In this document: in pieces, positions 1 through 10,726 of the stretch
Numbering within the stretch: the first letter of the stretch is position 1
Layout: each line of letters starts with the position of its first letter
Source: Nepenthes gracilis
Taxonomy: Eukaryota; Streptophyta; Magnoliopsida; Caryophyllales; Nepenthaceae
Length of the DNA: 64,000 nt
Assembly (NCBI GenBank): GCA_033239525.1
Contig: BSYO01000033.1
Location: forward strand, 7,493,501 to 7,557,500
Direction of reading: 5' to 3'
Position numbers and translations under genes: made by a program
Notes under the pieces: model-generated
The model's database searches: none
Seen by the model: the letters and a program-made list of their open reading frames with translations, nothing else
What the model was told of the DNA's origin: nothing

Positions 1-364
1 TGCTTCGTAGAGAAGTCAACAGGTTTTGGCAATTTGTGCTACTGGTAAACTTTATTGCTTTTGAAGTATGGAGCTGCAGAAGTATTAATATGCGTAGTTG
101 GATGTCTAAAGAAATTTGATTATCAGTTCATTAATATAATATGTTGTTTTTTTGATCGGTATTTCCAGCTTCAACTATATATTTTTATTATATAATTATT
201 CTAATATATTAATATATTAGTTACTTATTGAAAAAAAAAAGGAGCAATCATATCATGTGCTTTATTATCATTTATTTCTATATAAGCCGTTGCCTTTGTT
301 CGATTTTAAGTCACTCCTATGTGGAAAATATTGTTCGCCACGCGTGCACACAATGATATGACCC

Positions 365-516
365 GAAGTGGAATAAAGGTTGGAGTGGTTACATTTAGTC
401 GAAGTGAAATAAAGATCAGAATGGTTATACTTGGTCAAAGTGGAATAAAAACCTAAGCAGCTATACTTGGCTGACGCGAAATAAATGTTAAAATGGTTAC
501 ACTTAGTTGAAGTGAA
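365..516. repeat. 36-bp tandem repeat, about four copies
   Basis: The core gaagtg(g/a)aataaa recurs at 365, 401, 437, 473 and 509, an exact 36-bp period, with diverged sequence between (ggttacactta-like ends). It is followed at 570-660 by shorter, looser repeats containing gatagccgag and ccgaggattt. The exact period with degenerate units suggests an old array. It may be the remnant of a retrotransposon UTR array, but nothing nearby proves that. Confidence 0.75.
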
Positions 517-1725
517 AATTTTTGGAGTTAAATTTCCTTCTCAAGGTCGATGACTCTAATTAAAAAATAAGGATTTTGAGTGATAGCTGAAAACATGAGT
601 TGATAGCCGAGAAATTTGACTATCAGGCGAGAACATTGCCCGAAGACCGAGGATTTTGGTTAATGCTCATGTCACCTGTGTACAACTATATCAACAGAGA
701 CTATAAACTAGGGAAGTCATTTCACTAAAAACTTTTTATATTCAAACAACAATTAAAGTTAAAAAAACAAACAAATAAATAAATACATAAAATATTTAAT
801 AATTTAAATAATTTAATTATTTAATTGCTATTATTTATTTATTAAATTTTTAATTTTAATAATTAAAAGATATAAAAGCCTTATTATTAAAAAGATCATA
901 ATAACACATAAAAATTATATTACATAATAAGAATTTATGTACAGTTTAAAGTAATTATACTATTAAATGATATGATATTTTTAATATATTATTTAATAAG
1001 TTTTTCTCTATTTGCTGTACCCCAAATCATTGCAATGGGTAGCCCCATTTCTTTGGAATTTGATGAACACCTATTTAGATATTACTCAATTTTATAGAAC
1101 ATAATTTAAAATATTTATGTATTATATTATTTTAAAAAATAAATATTAAGGGCAAGATAAACTATCATCTAACATTTTATACCTTCCTTGTAGGGGGCGA
1201 CTCATATAAAATTGAAATTCTTGAAAATTGCTGGGCAGCTCATTAAATGCACCCATCTATCAAATGATATGCGACTTTAAAATTTCTATTGTTATATTAA
1301 CTCGTGAGGGAACCTTTTTCGTTATTATTATTATTATTTTATTTTGTATATGGTCTGACTTTAATTTCTAACTTGAATTCAATTTGTCTACGTAGGGTAG
1401 AGTATAGCATTAGCATAGGGTAGCAGCATGTATGCCATGGAAACCAAGGGCTCAACCCCATTGGATCCGAGCCCCTGTCTTCTCAACGGTTCATATTTTA
1501 TATTATTTTTAAATATTAAAAATATATGTATATGATAGTTTATTTTTAGGTATTTTTTTATAATATAAATATTTTAATACTTTAATATATTATAATATTT
1601 TTTTAAAAAAATAATTTATTTTATAATTTTTTAAATAATATTAAAAAAAATTATTGGATCTTTAAATATCCTACAGTTGAGGAGAGAGAGGCTCCCGCCC
1701 CGTGGGGTTGTGGGGATCCGGGGGG

Positions 1726-1802
1726 CGTCCAACGCCCCCTCGCGTTGGACGGCGTCCAACGTTGTGTTTGGGCCGTTGGATTGAAAAATCCGACGGCCCA
1801 AA
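1726..1802. repeat. Two GC-rich hairpins
   Basis: A 10-bp perfect inverted repeat pairs cgtccaacgc (1726-1735) with gcgttggacg (1742-1751), and the arm recurs at 1754-1761. Directly after it a 16-bp arm at 1767-1782 pairs with 1787-1802, 15 of 16 positions, around a gaaa loop. The GC-rich island stands out sharply from the AT-rich surroundings. It could be the edge of a small inverted-repeat transposon, but I found no partner terminal repeat. Confidence 0.75.
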
Positions 1803-1939
1803 CTTTATAATAAAAAAAAAACATATTTTTTGTTTGGCCTCCTACGTTGGCAAACCCAAGTGATATTAATTATCTTGACCGCTGAAACATCAAGACCGAA
1901 TAAAGATTGAACAACAAAATTAATTGGAGTTTTTGAGGC

Positions 1940-1940
<1 letters not shown>

Positions 1941-1982
<42 letters not shown>

Positions 1983-1983
1983 G
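1941..1983. repeat. (TAA)n microsatellite
   Basis: About 14 uninterrupted TAA units. On the minus strand this reads as a run of tyrosine codons, which is not a gene. Confidence 0.97.
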
Positions 1984-2495
1984 GGGTGTCCATTGATCAA
2001 AAAGTCCCTCAATTATAGAATTTGTGGAGCATAAGATGCATATAATTTACCTAAAATGGGGATTTTACTATTAATACTTTTTTAGAAGTCAGGTCCTATT
2101 TCACTCAATAAAACTATTTATTTAAAATTTAATAGTTAAGGTTTAAAAATAAAATTAATGTTAAGAAAGTTATATTTTTAATTTTTTATGATATTATTAT
2201 CTATAAAATACTAAATATAATATTTAAAAATAATAATTATTTTTAGATATATCATTTAATATTTAAATTTTAACCATCAAAATTTTAGATCTAATAACCC
2301 AAAAAAATTATGATATCATTTTTTTAAGAAAAATAACATCCTAAATTTCAACATACCCTATGTAATTTTTAGGGTTCCAATACATCTTTTCTAAGTCAGA
2401 CTACATTAATTTTAATAATGTCTAGAGTGTCATCCTCGATTTTGAAAGGAAAAAAGAGACAATGGGATTAGCAAATGTAAGAATTATACACTTAC

Positions 2496-3119
2496 TGGAC
2501 TTCTGACGACAACGGAAGTGTTGGCGCCATGATTAGCAAGGTCAAGAGCAATCTCCATGCCGGAGTTACCAGAACCAACAACCAAGACGTTCATGCCTCT
2601 GTACTCCATGCCCGACCTGTATTCAGTGGAGTGCACAACCTTCCCCGTAAACGTACTCATCCCTTCAACGTTCGGAGTAAAAGGGTCTGTCGACTCTCCC
2701 GTCGCCACCACCAGAAACCTCCCCACGTATAATTCCTCCCCATTTTTCACCTTCACCCGCCATTTTCCGGCAGCTCCGTCGTACCTGGCAGCCTCAACGC
2801 ACCTCCTGTAGAGAGGGTTGATGTGAAAACGGGCAACGTAATCATCCATGTACTGGATGAAGTCTTTTTTGGAGACGTACTTTGGACAAGTTTGGGGTAA
2901 CGACATGTGAGGAAGCTGGCAGTATTGCTTTGGTAGGTGGAGGTAAACGCGGTCGTATGATTTTTTCTTCCACAGGGAGGCGCAGCAATCCTCCCGCTCA
3001 AGGATGATGTACGGGATCGAGAGGCGGTGGAGACAGGCCGCGGTGGCAAGACCGGAGGGGCCTGCGCCGACGATGATTACGGTGGCTTCTTGTGGTTTTG
3101 TGTTTGTTGATGAGTCCAT
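2496..3119 (-). CDS. YUC: YUCCA-type flavin monooxygenase, first coding exon (partial)
   Basis: YUCCA enzymes are FAD- and NADPH-dependent monooxygenases that convert indole-3-pyruvate to indole-3-acetic acid, the last step of auxin synthesis. The exon starts at an ATG at 3119 and encodes 208 residues. Visible landmarks are the FAD-binding GAGPSG (18-23), ATGES (139-143), the flavin-monooxygenase signature [11 protein letters not shown] (157-167) and the NADPH-binding GSGNSG (182-187). Codon 208 (...VRSP) is followed directly by GTAAGTG, a strong splice donor, so the exon ends in phase 0 at 2496. Family members are about 380-430 residues, so roughly the second half is missing; no later exon is visible down to position 1. 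The short N-terminus resembles the YUC10/YUC11 group. The reading frame is clean, so this is either a working gene with a first intron over 2.4 kb or an isolated exon. Confidence 0.9.
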
Positions 3120-3220
3120 GAACAGATCTGGAGTTTGTCTAACTAAACCAGCTTAGTTTTCCTCGGTTGGTGGAGAGAAGAGTTGGAAGGATTTTAATGG
3201 AATGAGCAGACTGGGAGGAC

Positions 3221-3232
3221 GTATTTATATAT
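3221..3232 (-). promoter_or_regulatory. TATA box of the YUCCA gene
   Basis: On the minus strand this reads ATATATAAATAC, about 100 bp before the start codon, a normal distance for a plant core promoter with a short 5' leader. Confidence 0.6.
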
Positions 3233-4119
3233 GAAGAATTATGGGGAAGAGAGGGAGAGATTAATTGAAGATGGGGTTAACTACCTAATTTCTGTTTACA
3301 GATATGTTTACCGCTCATGTATATATATATTTTTATTTATTTCTCAAATTTTTTAGACCATATAGTATTTATTTATTAATATTTATGAGGATTTATTAGT
3401 ATAAATTTATAAATGAGATGATATAGTTAAGGGTGTAAGAGTAATCAAATAACTCCATTTGATATATACATATTTTTAATTTAAAAGTAGTCTATACTCT
3501 ACGCCGTTTAGAATAGACAATATTTGACTTGGATTAGTAGAGCTTTAATTTAAAAGTACTTATTTGCCGTAACAATAACGCCATTTTGATATGTTTTTTT
3601 ATCAAAAAGTCAAAATATGTCATTTTAGCTTTATTTTTTAAAATAATTGTTCTGTCGATACAATATATTGATATCCCTAAAATATAATTCTTCGTTAATA
3701 AAATAGTCCCAAAGCTATCATTGAAAATTGTTCATCACCTTCCTATTTTTCTTAAGGTAGCCAAATTTTTGGCATAGACAAAAAAATATTCATAAATAAC
3801 TAAAAGGCTTACGGCATGATGGAACGTCCCCCAAGGTTTCTTGACGTGTAATCTGAATCTGGGATTCCGGCCTCGTGAAATAAAAATTTTATAATTTCTT
3901 TTAGCTTTTCTAATACATATTTTATTAAAAAAAATTTAAAAATATATATATAAAATGGCAGTTTCGTGGAGCCGGATTCTGAAGGTTGTGAAGGTATCCT
4001 CATTGTCGACCTCTTTTGCCCGAAGTTTTAGACGGCCATCCGTAAAAAACAGTGCTAATGTGTGATGATATTTTTATAAATGGGGATACTACTTCCTGGA
4101 GTAAAATTTTACTTTTTAA
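3233..4119. other. AT-rich intergenic DNA
   Basis: Upstream region of the YUCCA gene up to the edge of Gypsy element A. No coding region or recognisable repeat is seen; short reading frames here have no family features. Confidence 0.6.
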
Positions 4120-4249
4120 TGTGTATCTAGATTTGATTTCGAACAATTTTAAATTCCGGTGGTTGATTTGATCCGACTCCATTTGCTGAATCTGAATCAT
4201 GCACACCATTATAGAAAATAAGTGGTCGGGTGCCGGCAGGAGGTTGTCC
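4120..4249 (-). repeat. Element A 3' LTR, outer fragment
   Basis: This 130-bp piece matches the start of the other LTR (19293-19430), sharing for example ggtggttgatttgatccgac and gggtgccggc. It is cut off at 4249 by the nested Copia element, and the LTR resumes at 10727. Confidence 0.85.
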
Positions 4250-4753
4250 TGTCAGAAATTTATGTGGCTAAAACAATCACAAATGCGAAATTTAAAATTG
4301 ATTAATATACCTCCGGTCATTTGGTGCTCTGTTTTCCAACTTGCGATCGGACCGACTCAAAATCTTACGACACTCCTTCACTCGTTTAGATGGTGTATTG
4401 TTTGAGTTGGGTGCCAGGGACAAAGCCAAAATGCTCAATTTATAGGCGAAACCATCACCCGCCTCAACCGAGCGTTTGGTATTCAAACCGGCCAAAATTG
4501 ATTAATTGACTTAATGAGAAAGTTATCACCACTTAATGGACCTAATATGCTTCAGCAATTAATTGAGTTAAACGCCAAATGGTTACAAATTGATCGAGGA
4601 AGACGAAGAGAACAAAACCAGCAAACGGCTCGAAATCGGCTCAGATCCGACTCGATGAAGCCGTTTGGCTCTGGCTTGGCTTGGCTCGATTGGCTCGTGG
4701 GCCAGACTCAGTTAATTGGGCCATAATTTGGGCCCGAAGCTTATATTCTCCCA
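4250..4753 (-). repeat. Copia 3' LTR
   Basis: 504 bp, the same length as the partner at 10223-10726 and very similar throughout; plus strand starts tgtcagaaat and ends ttctccca. It contains TATAAATT on the minus strand at 4438-4445. Just inside the element the minus strand reads CCAAGTGGGAG, the polypurine tract and LTR start typical of Copia elements. Confidence 0.93.
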
Positions 4754-4779
4754 CTTGGTCAATATTTAACTTGATGTGA

Positions 4780-5640
4780 TAACTAAAATCATCAATTTTT
4801 CAAACTTTAAGAAATAAATATATGAATCATGGTGATAAGTCCTCTAATAATGAGTAATATCTTCTATGTATTACAATATATTAATTTCTCAAGTCATCCG
4901 GTAACTTTACTTTATGAATAAACCATATGTTTATTCTTTGTCCAACTTAATGATATTCTCAATTCAATTAATGTGTACACAAATTTGAGAAATATCATAA
5001 CAATAAAATAGGAATTTACAATATCATTGTCCATACAATGAAAATTATAAAATGGAACTCAATCCTATTTCAGTTATAAGATCCTTGAACCTTAATGGTG
5101 GCATGCCTTTTGTCAAATGATCAAATGATCATCAATTCGATCTTTGATATGCTCAATAGCAATTTCCTTTCCTTTGATGCACTCATTTATGGCTAAAACC
5201 GAATGTCGATGTGTTTACTTATTTCTTTACTTTTGTTATTTTTAGCCGGAAAGAAAACAAAGAGATTGAATTATCACAAAATATCTTTGATGGCCTTGAG
5301 ATGGAATCAACCACTCTAAGCCTAGACATGAAATTCCTCATCCATACACCATACTTTGTAGCCTCGAAACAAGCAAATGAACTCGACCTCCATAGTGGAA
5401 GTAGCAATCAAAGTTTGCTTTACACTCCGTCGGGATCTGACTCACTTGGCAAACAAAAATATGTAGGATGTTGATTACGTGAATCATCGCATCCAATAAA
5501 CACGAATCGGAGTAGCCCAAAACTTGGGATTGTCAAATTAAAATCATATGTAAGCATATAGTCTTTGGTACCTTGAAGATACCTCATGACTTTCTTGGCG
5601 GCTTTCCGGTGTTCGATTCCTAGATTACTGAAAATCTTCC
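4780..5640 (-). pseudogene. Copia RNase H and pol C-terminus (decayed)
   Basis: Continues from the reverse transcriptase. Readable pieces on the minus strand include GYSDSC (an RNase H aspartate context, near 5510) and, near 5090-5120, HLTKGMPP followed by a FKDLITEIGL-like end, matching the usual Copia ending DPLTKGLPP. Several stops and frameshifts separate the pieces. It would remove RNA from the RNA/DNA hybrid during reverse transcription. Confidence 0.75.
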
Positions 5641-6760
5641 CAACATTCCAACTGCAAATGCTATGTCAGGTCTTGTACATACCTGAGCATACATCAAACT
5701 TCCAACAACGGAAGCATACGGAAAGTTCTTGATTTGTTCCCGTTCCAAATCGTTTTTCTGGCATTGGCTCAAATTGAGCCTATCACCCTTCACAATCGGT
5801 GCTACACTTGGTGAACAATCTTTCATCCGAAATCTCTCTAAAACCTTATTGATATAGGTCTCTTGAGACAAACCCAGAACACAACGCGATCTGTCTCGAT
5901 GTATCTTTATGCCAATGACATAAGATGCATCACCCATATCATTCATTTCAAAATTTTTAGAGAGAAATTATTTCACCTCATACAACAACACTTTATCATT
6001 GGATGTAAGTAAAATATCATCCACATATAAGACAAGGAAACAAGTCTTACTCCCACTGACCTTCTGGTATATACATTGATCCAAAATATTCTCTTCAAAA
6101 CCGAATGAAGAGATAATTTTATCAAATTTTAAATACTATTGACGGGATGCTTGTTTCAATCAATATATGGACTTCTTTAATTTGCACACCAATTGCTCAC
6201 CATCACTGGAGAAGAATCCTTCTGGTTGTTTCATGTAAACCTCTTTCTCTAGATCACCATTTAAAAACGCTGTTTTCACATCCATTTGCTGCAATTCCAT
6301 ATCAAAATGAGCAACCAATGCCAAAATTATGTGAAGAGAGTCCCTTTTAGATACAGGAGAAAAAGTCTCCTTGTAATCAATTCCTTCTTTCTGAGTATAT
6401 CCCTTAGCAACGAGTCTTGCCTTATATCTTTTGATATTGCCTAATGAGTCTTTCTTTGTTTTGAAAACCCATTTACACCCTATGGCTTTCGCCCCTTTAG
6501 GCAATTCAATAAGATCCCAGACTCCATTGCTACTCATGGAACTCATCTCTTCATGACATTGTACCATAATTGTGATTCATTACAACTCATGGCTTGTGAA
6601 AACTTTTCAGGATCATTTTCAGCTCCCATATTGTAGCCAGACTCTTCAAGATATAGAACATAATCACTAGGGATTGCTGACTTTCTCATTCTAGAAGACC
6701 TTCTTAATGTTGTATCATCATTCTCAATAGGAGTATATTGTACAACTATTTTAGACAAAT
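5620..6760 (-). pseudogene. Copia reverse transcriptase (RVT_2), broken
   Basis: Reverse transcriptase of the Copia type. From the N-terminal side it shows GCKWVFKTKKD, YKARLVAKGYTQ, the D-containing MDVKTAFLNGDL, the catalytic YVDDILL near 6010-6030, and DASYVIGIKI followed by TRPDIAFAVG. The catalytic YVDD is kept, but stops follow KSIY (near 6160) and break the frame around 5950 and 6560. The upstream linker (6543-6758) has the usual RRSSRMRK-type sequence before the domain. Confidence 0.92.
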
Positions 6761-6768
6761 CCTAAATT

Positions 6769-7875
6769 TCATGGTCCATTTGGAATAGAATCGGTATTTT
6801 GTGGAACAATGATTGGTTGTTCAACACCAGTTGATCTTGAGGAGTCTTTGTGTACATCAATCAACCTATCATATGAAGTGGAGGGTTGAGAATCCAAATG
6901 ATCAGTTCTTGATCGTTTTCTCCCACTCATTAAGTCATTCTCAAGAAATTTTGTATTTCTTGATTCCACAATCCTAGTGGTGTGAGATGGATAGTAAAAT
7001 TTGTATCCCTTAGACCGTTCAGCATATCCAATGAAATGCCCACTTATAGTCCTTGGGTCCAATTTCTTCTCTTGTGGGTTATAAACTCTTACTTCGGATG
7101 GGCATCCCCATATGCGTACATGTTACAAACCCGGTTTCCAACCTTTCCATAACCCAAAAGAAGTTTTTGGAAACTTTTGTTGGGACCCGATTTAATATGT
7201 ACATCGACGTTTTAAGAGCTTCACTCCACAAAGATTTTGGAAGTTCGGAGTTACTAAGCATACTCCTCACCATGTCCAATAATGTGCGGTTTCTTCTTTT
7301 TGCTATACCATTTTGGTTCGGAGAGTCAGGCATAGTATATTGGGCAACAATCCCATGTTCTTGAAGAAACTTTGCAAATGGACCAGGCATTTGTCCATCT
7401 TCAGTATATCTACCATAATACTCTCCACCTCTATCTGATCTCATAATTTTGATATTTTTTTCAGTTTGTTTATCTACTTCTACTCTAAACAATTTAAAAG
7501 CATCAAAGGCTTCATATTTATTATGAAGCAAGTAAAGATACATATATTGTGAGAAATCATCAATAAATGTGATAAAATATTTTGGACCATATGAGTCTAT
7601 ATCAGGTTTACAAATGTCAGTATGTACGATCTCTAATATGTCCGAACTCCTCTTGGCATTTTTCTTAGTCTTGTTGGTCTGCTTTCTTTTAATACAGTCC
7701 ACACAAGTCTCAAAGTCAGTAAAATTTAGAGTACTAAGTACTCCATCATTCACTAATCTTTTGATTCTATCAATGGAGATATGCCCCAATCTCCTATGCC
7801 ACAACATCGAGGAATATTTATTCATAACACACCTTTTAATTCCATTATTAGCATGCACAGTATTGAAAGATGTAT
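6769..7875 (-). pseudogene. Copia integrase (GAG_pre-integrase plus catalytic core), broken
   Basis: The pre-integrase zinc domain is visible as LWHRRLGHIS...CVDCIKRKQ, followed by the rve core with HTDIC, FIDDFSQYMYLYLL and RSDRGGEYYGRYTEDG. At the expected catalytic glutamate, where Copia integrases normally read NGVAERRNRTL, this copy reads NGIAKRRNRTL, so the third residue of the D,D-E triad has become lysine. A frameshift lies near 7080. The C-terminal part (6769-7062) has the DPRTISGHFIGYAERSKGYKF type sequence seen in Tork elements. Confidence 0.93.
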
Positions 7876-7879
7876 TATT

Positions 7880-8251
7880 TTATAAATTTAAACAATAAAG
7901 ACCATCAGACAGTGTACCATTCCCAATAATATCAGACTTATAAGATAAACTAAATAATGAGTCTGAAAATGTAAAGGAATATCCAAAGGGCACAAGTCTA
8001 GAAATAGAAATCAAATTTCTAGAGAAATTTAGAATATAAAATGTCTTTTTCAATGTCAAAACAAAACCACTACTCAAAATTAAATTGCATGTTCCAATGG
8101 CCTCCACATATAAACGCATCTTATTTCCAGAGAAGATGCATTGTTCATTACCCACTGGTTTCCTTAGGTTTTGCAAGCCCTGTAAGGAATTAGAAATATG
8201 GATTGTAGAACCAGAGTCAATCCACCATGTGTTATGTGCAACATTAATCAT
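7880..8251 (-). pseudogene. Copia protease region
   Basis: An open stretch of 123 codons with the retroviral-type aspartic protease start WWIDSGSTIHISNS (catalytic DSG), which would cleave the gag-pol polyprotein. It continues toward the integrase, separated by a stop near 7880. The frame is one part of a former single gag-pol reading frame. Confidence 0.88.
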
Positions 8252-9090
8252 ATTAGATTCATAACATATAAAAGAGAATGGATTACTTTTCTTTTTAAGC
8301 CAATTTTGATACTTGAAACAGTCCTTCTTTACGTGTCCCTTTTTTTTTTTTTTACAGAAGAAACACTTGGACTCCTTCTAGATATCAGATTGGAGAGGTA
8401 CTTTTACCTTTCCCCTTTGATTTGGCCTGCATCTTGAACCTTCCTTCTTTTTGCATGAAGACGCTTTCACTTTGCTCAATCATGAGCCTTCCTTCCTCTT
8501 GCACACACATGGTCATGAGTTTATTTATTGACCATTTATCCTTATGTGTGTTATAAGAGATTTTAAAAGGCCCATATTATGGTGGAAGTGAATTCAAAAT
8601 GTAATGCACAATGAAAGGTTCAGACATTTTCACCTATAAATTTTTCAGTTGAGCTGCAATATCCCTCATTTGCATTATGTGCTCATGCACACCCTTAACA
8701 CTGGTGAGCCTAATAGATGAAAACTTCATTATTAGGGTGCTTGCAAGTGCCTTATCTGAAGTCATAAATTGCTTATCTATGGCATTCAGTAAATCTCACA
8801 CTTTAGTATGCTGATCGACAGAACCCCGAATATCAGCAGAAATTTTTGTTTTTATGAACATTAAACTGAGGCGATTAGATCATTCCCAACGTTCATAAAG
8901 AGTTACCTCATCCGGAGTGCTAGTAAGGGTAAGAGCCGGTGGTTTGTCTTTTCGGATAGCATAATCGATATCAAGCCACCCTAAGTGAAGAAGAATTCTC
9001 TCCTTTCATACTTTATAGTTGTCACCTTTTAGTTCGGAAATTTCACATCTAATATCGGAAAGATTTACAGATTGAATAGCTGCATAAAAA
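8252..9090 (-). pseudogene. Copia gag (UBN2-type) with zinc knuckle, broken
   Basis: On the minus strand the region translates to a typical Copia gag: WKERILLHLGWLDIDYAI, DEVTLYERWE, MKFSSIRLTSVKGVHEHI, MSEPFIVHYILNSLPP, then MTMCVQEEGRLM. The zinc knuckle lies near 8310-8365 and reads CFFCKK...KGHVKKDC, stretched by a homopolymer that lengthens its middle. In-frame stops occur after YERWE and after AQLKNL. The protein would form the particle shell. Confidence 0.82.
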
Positions 9091-10210
9091 TAAATACATG
9101 CTTAACATCCAAAAAAATGAGGCTAACAAATTACAAAATTATGTTTTACCAATGTAAAACATACATCATGAATCAATAGATATAAAAATTACCTGTGGGT
9201 CAAATTCTTAATTCAAGGAGATTCATGTCCAAAAAGTGATAAAACTATCAAATTATATTCATTTCTTAATCCCTGTGGGTAAATTAAGAAAAATAATTTG
9301 ACATTTTATCCTAATTAATTAATTTTAATATAATAAAATTTCCTATGGGATAAATTTTATTATATCAAAATAATTATTCATAATTTATGTCTTTATATCA
9401 CACGTGATAATAAAAATAATAATTTAATTAATTAAGGGTGCTGTGGCTAATCCTCAATTAATTAAATTATTTTAATCACAAGACATTATTTATACATATA
9501 TACAATTATATTCCGGATATTATATTTTACACTTTATATATAATAATATAATTATATATATATATAAATATAAATATATACATATATATATAATATATAT
9601 ACAATGTAAACGTATACAAGCAATTCAAATGCAAATAATAGCGCAAGCTCGCTCATGTGGCGATGCGGCCGCCCCTTCTTCCCGACACATCCCACGTTCG
9701 AAGCTCACTGGCCGCATTTTAATTCCTCATTTGCTACTGGGCGGGGCGATAATGGGAAGCGGGTCAAGACGAACGGATTTTAGCGAACGAACGGCCCATA
9801 ACCGATATAATTTTTTTTAATCAAAATTGTAGCAAAATGACGTCGTTTAATTACCGAATATGTTTGCACGAAACGACGTCGTTCTGAAACACAAAACAGA
9901 AGCCCGAAAACGACGACGTTTACTACTGCCGAAGCAGAAAACGACGCCGTTCAAGTCGTCGTCTAACTTCGTCGGTTTCACCCGAACCCGACAACGAACG
10001 ACTCGACCCGAATACCAAACCCGATTCAAACAGAACCATACGAACACCATAAATGATGAAAAATTTATGGAAATTTCAGAAATTTAATTTCCCATCGATT
10101 TCCAGTACTCGTTTGAACCGAATCTTCAAAAAAACGAAGACTTTAGGTTTTTTCAATTTCGGAAAAAATCGGGAAAACACAGAACAACAAAGGCAGAGTT
10201 GAAGCCTTTC
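9091..10210 (-). other. Copia 5' leader between LTR and gag
   Basis: Untranslated leader of the Copia element. 9540-9610 is TA-rich microsatellite. 9838-9960 holds four copies of an ACGACG(T/A/C)CGTT palindrome-like motif. Short reading frames on either strand here show no family features. Confidence 0.6.
9839..9951. repeat. Cluster of AACGACGTCGTT-like palindromes
   Basis: The motif occurs at 9839-9848 (partial), 9871-9883, 9907-9920 and 9938-9951. It is near-palindromic with a central ACGT-type core, the core used by plant bZIP factors. Confidence 0.7.
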
Positions 10211-10222
10211 TATGATACCAAA
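10211..10222 (-). other. Copia primer-binding site
   Basis: The minus strand just inside the 5' LTR reads TTTGGTATCATA, matching the initiator methionine tRNA primer site TGGTATCAGAGC with one change. Confidence 0.85.
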
Positions 10223-10726
10223 TGTTAGAAATTTATGTGGCTAAAACAACCACAAATGCGAAATTTAAAATCGATTAATATACCTCCGGCCATTTGGTGC
10301 TCTGTTTTCCAACTTGTGATTCGGATGGGCTCCGTGCTTCTGGACACTCCTTCACTCATTTAGATGGTGTATTGCTTGAGTTGGGTGCCAGGGACAAAGC
10401 TAGAATGCTCAATTTATAGGCGAAACCATCACCCGCTTCAACCGAGCATTTGGTACTCAAACCGACCAAAATTGATTAATTGACTTAATGGGAGAGTTAT
10501 CATCACTTAATGGACCACTAATACTTCAGCAATTAACTGAGTTAAACGCTAAATGGTTACAAATTGATCGAGGAAGACGAAGAGAACGAAACCAGCAAAC
10601 GGCTCGAAATCGGCTCAGATCCGACTCGATGAAGCCGTTTGGCTCTGGCTCGGCTTGGCTCGATCGGCTCGTGGGCCAGACTCAATTAATTGGGCCATAA
10701 TTTGGGCCTGAAGCTTATATTTCCCA
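10223..10726 (-). repeat. Copia 5' LTR
   Basis: 504 bp, pairs with 4250-4753. Plus strand starts tgttagaaat and ends tttccca. The minus strand carries TATAAATT at 10411-10418, the likely promoter of the element. Confidence 0.94.

Larger units (their letters stand above)
1..2495. other. AT-rich intergenic DNA downstream of the YUCCA exon
   Basis: Mostly AT-rich, low-complexity DNA with no convincing coding region on either strand. It holds the 36-bp repeat, the hairpins and the microsatellite listed separately. The missing later exons of the YUCCA gene would have to lie here or beyond the window edge; I see none of the expected downstream coding sequence. Confidence 0.7.
4250..10726 (-). mobile_element. 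Ty1/Copia retrotransposon, Tork-type, nested in the LTR of element A
   Basis: Two 504-bp LTRs flank gag, protease, integrase, reverse transcriptase and RNase H in Copia order on the minus strand. The primer site matches initiator methionine tRNA. The integrase and Pol motifs are of the Tork/Tnt1-like kind. Frameshifts, in-frame stops and a changed integrase catalytic residue make it non-functional. Both flanks together rebuild the LTR of element A as seen uninterrupted near 19400-19445, which fixes the insertion point. I could not find a clean 5-bp target duplication. Confidence 0.93.

Noticed and set aside
1805..1993. Frame with a long tyrosine run
   Set aside because: Translation of the (TAA)n microsatellite.
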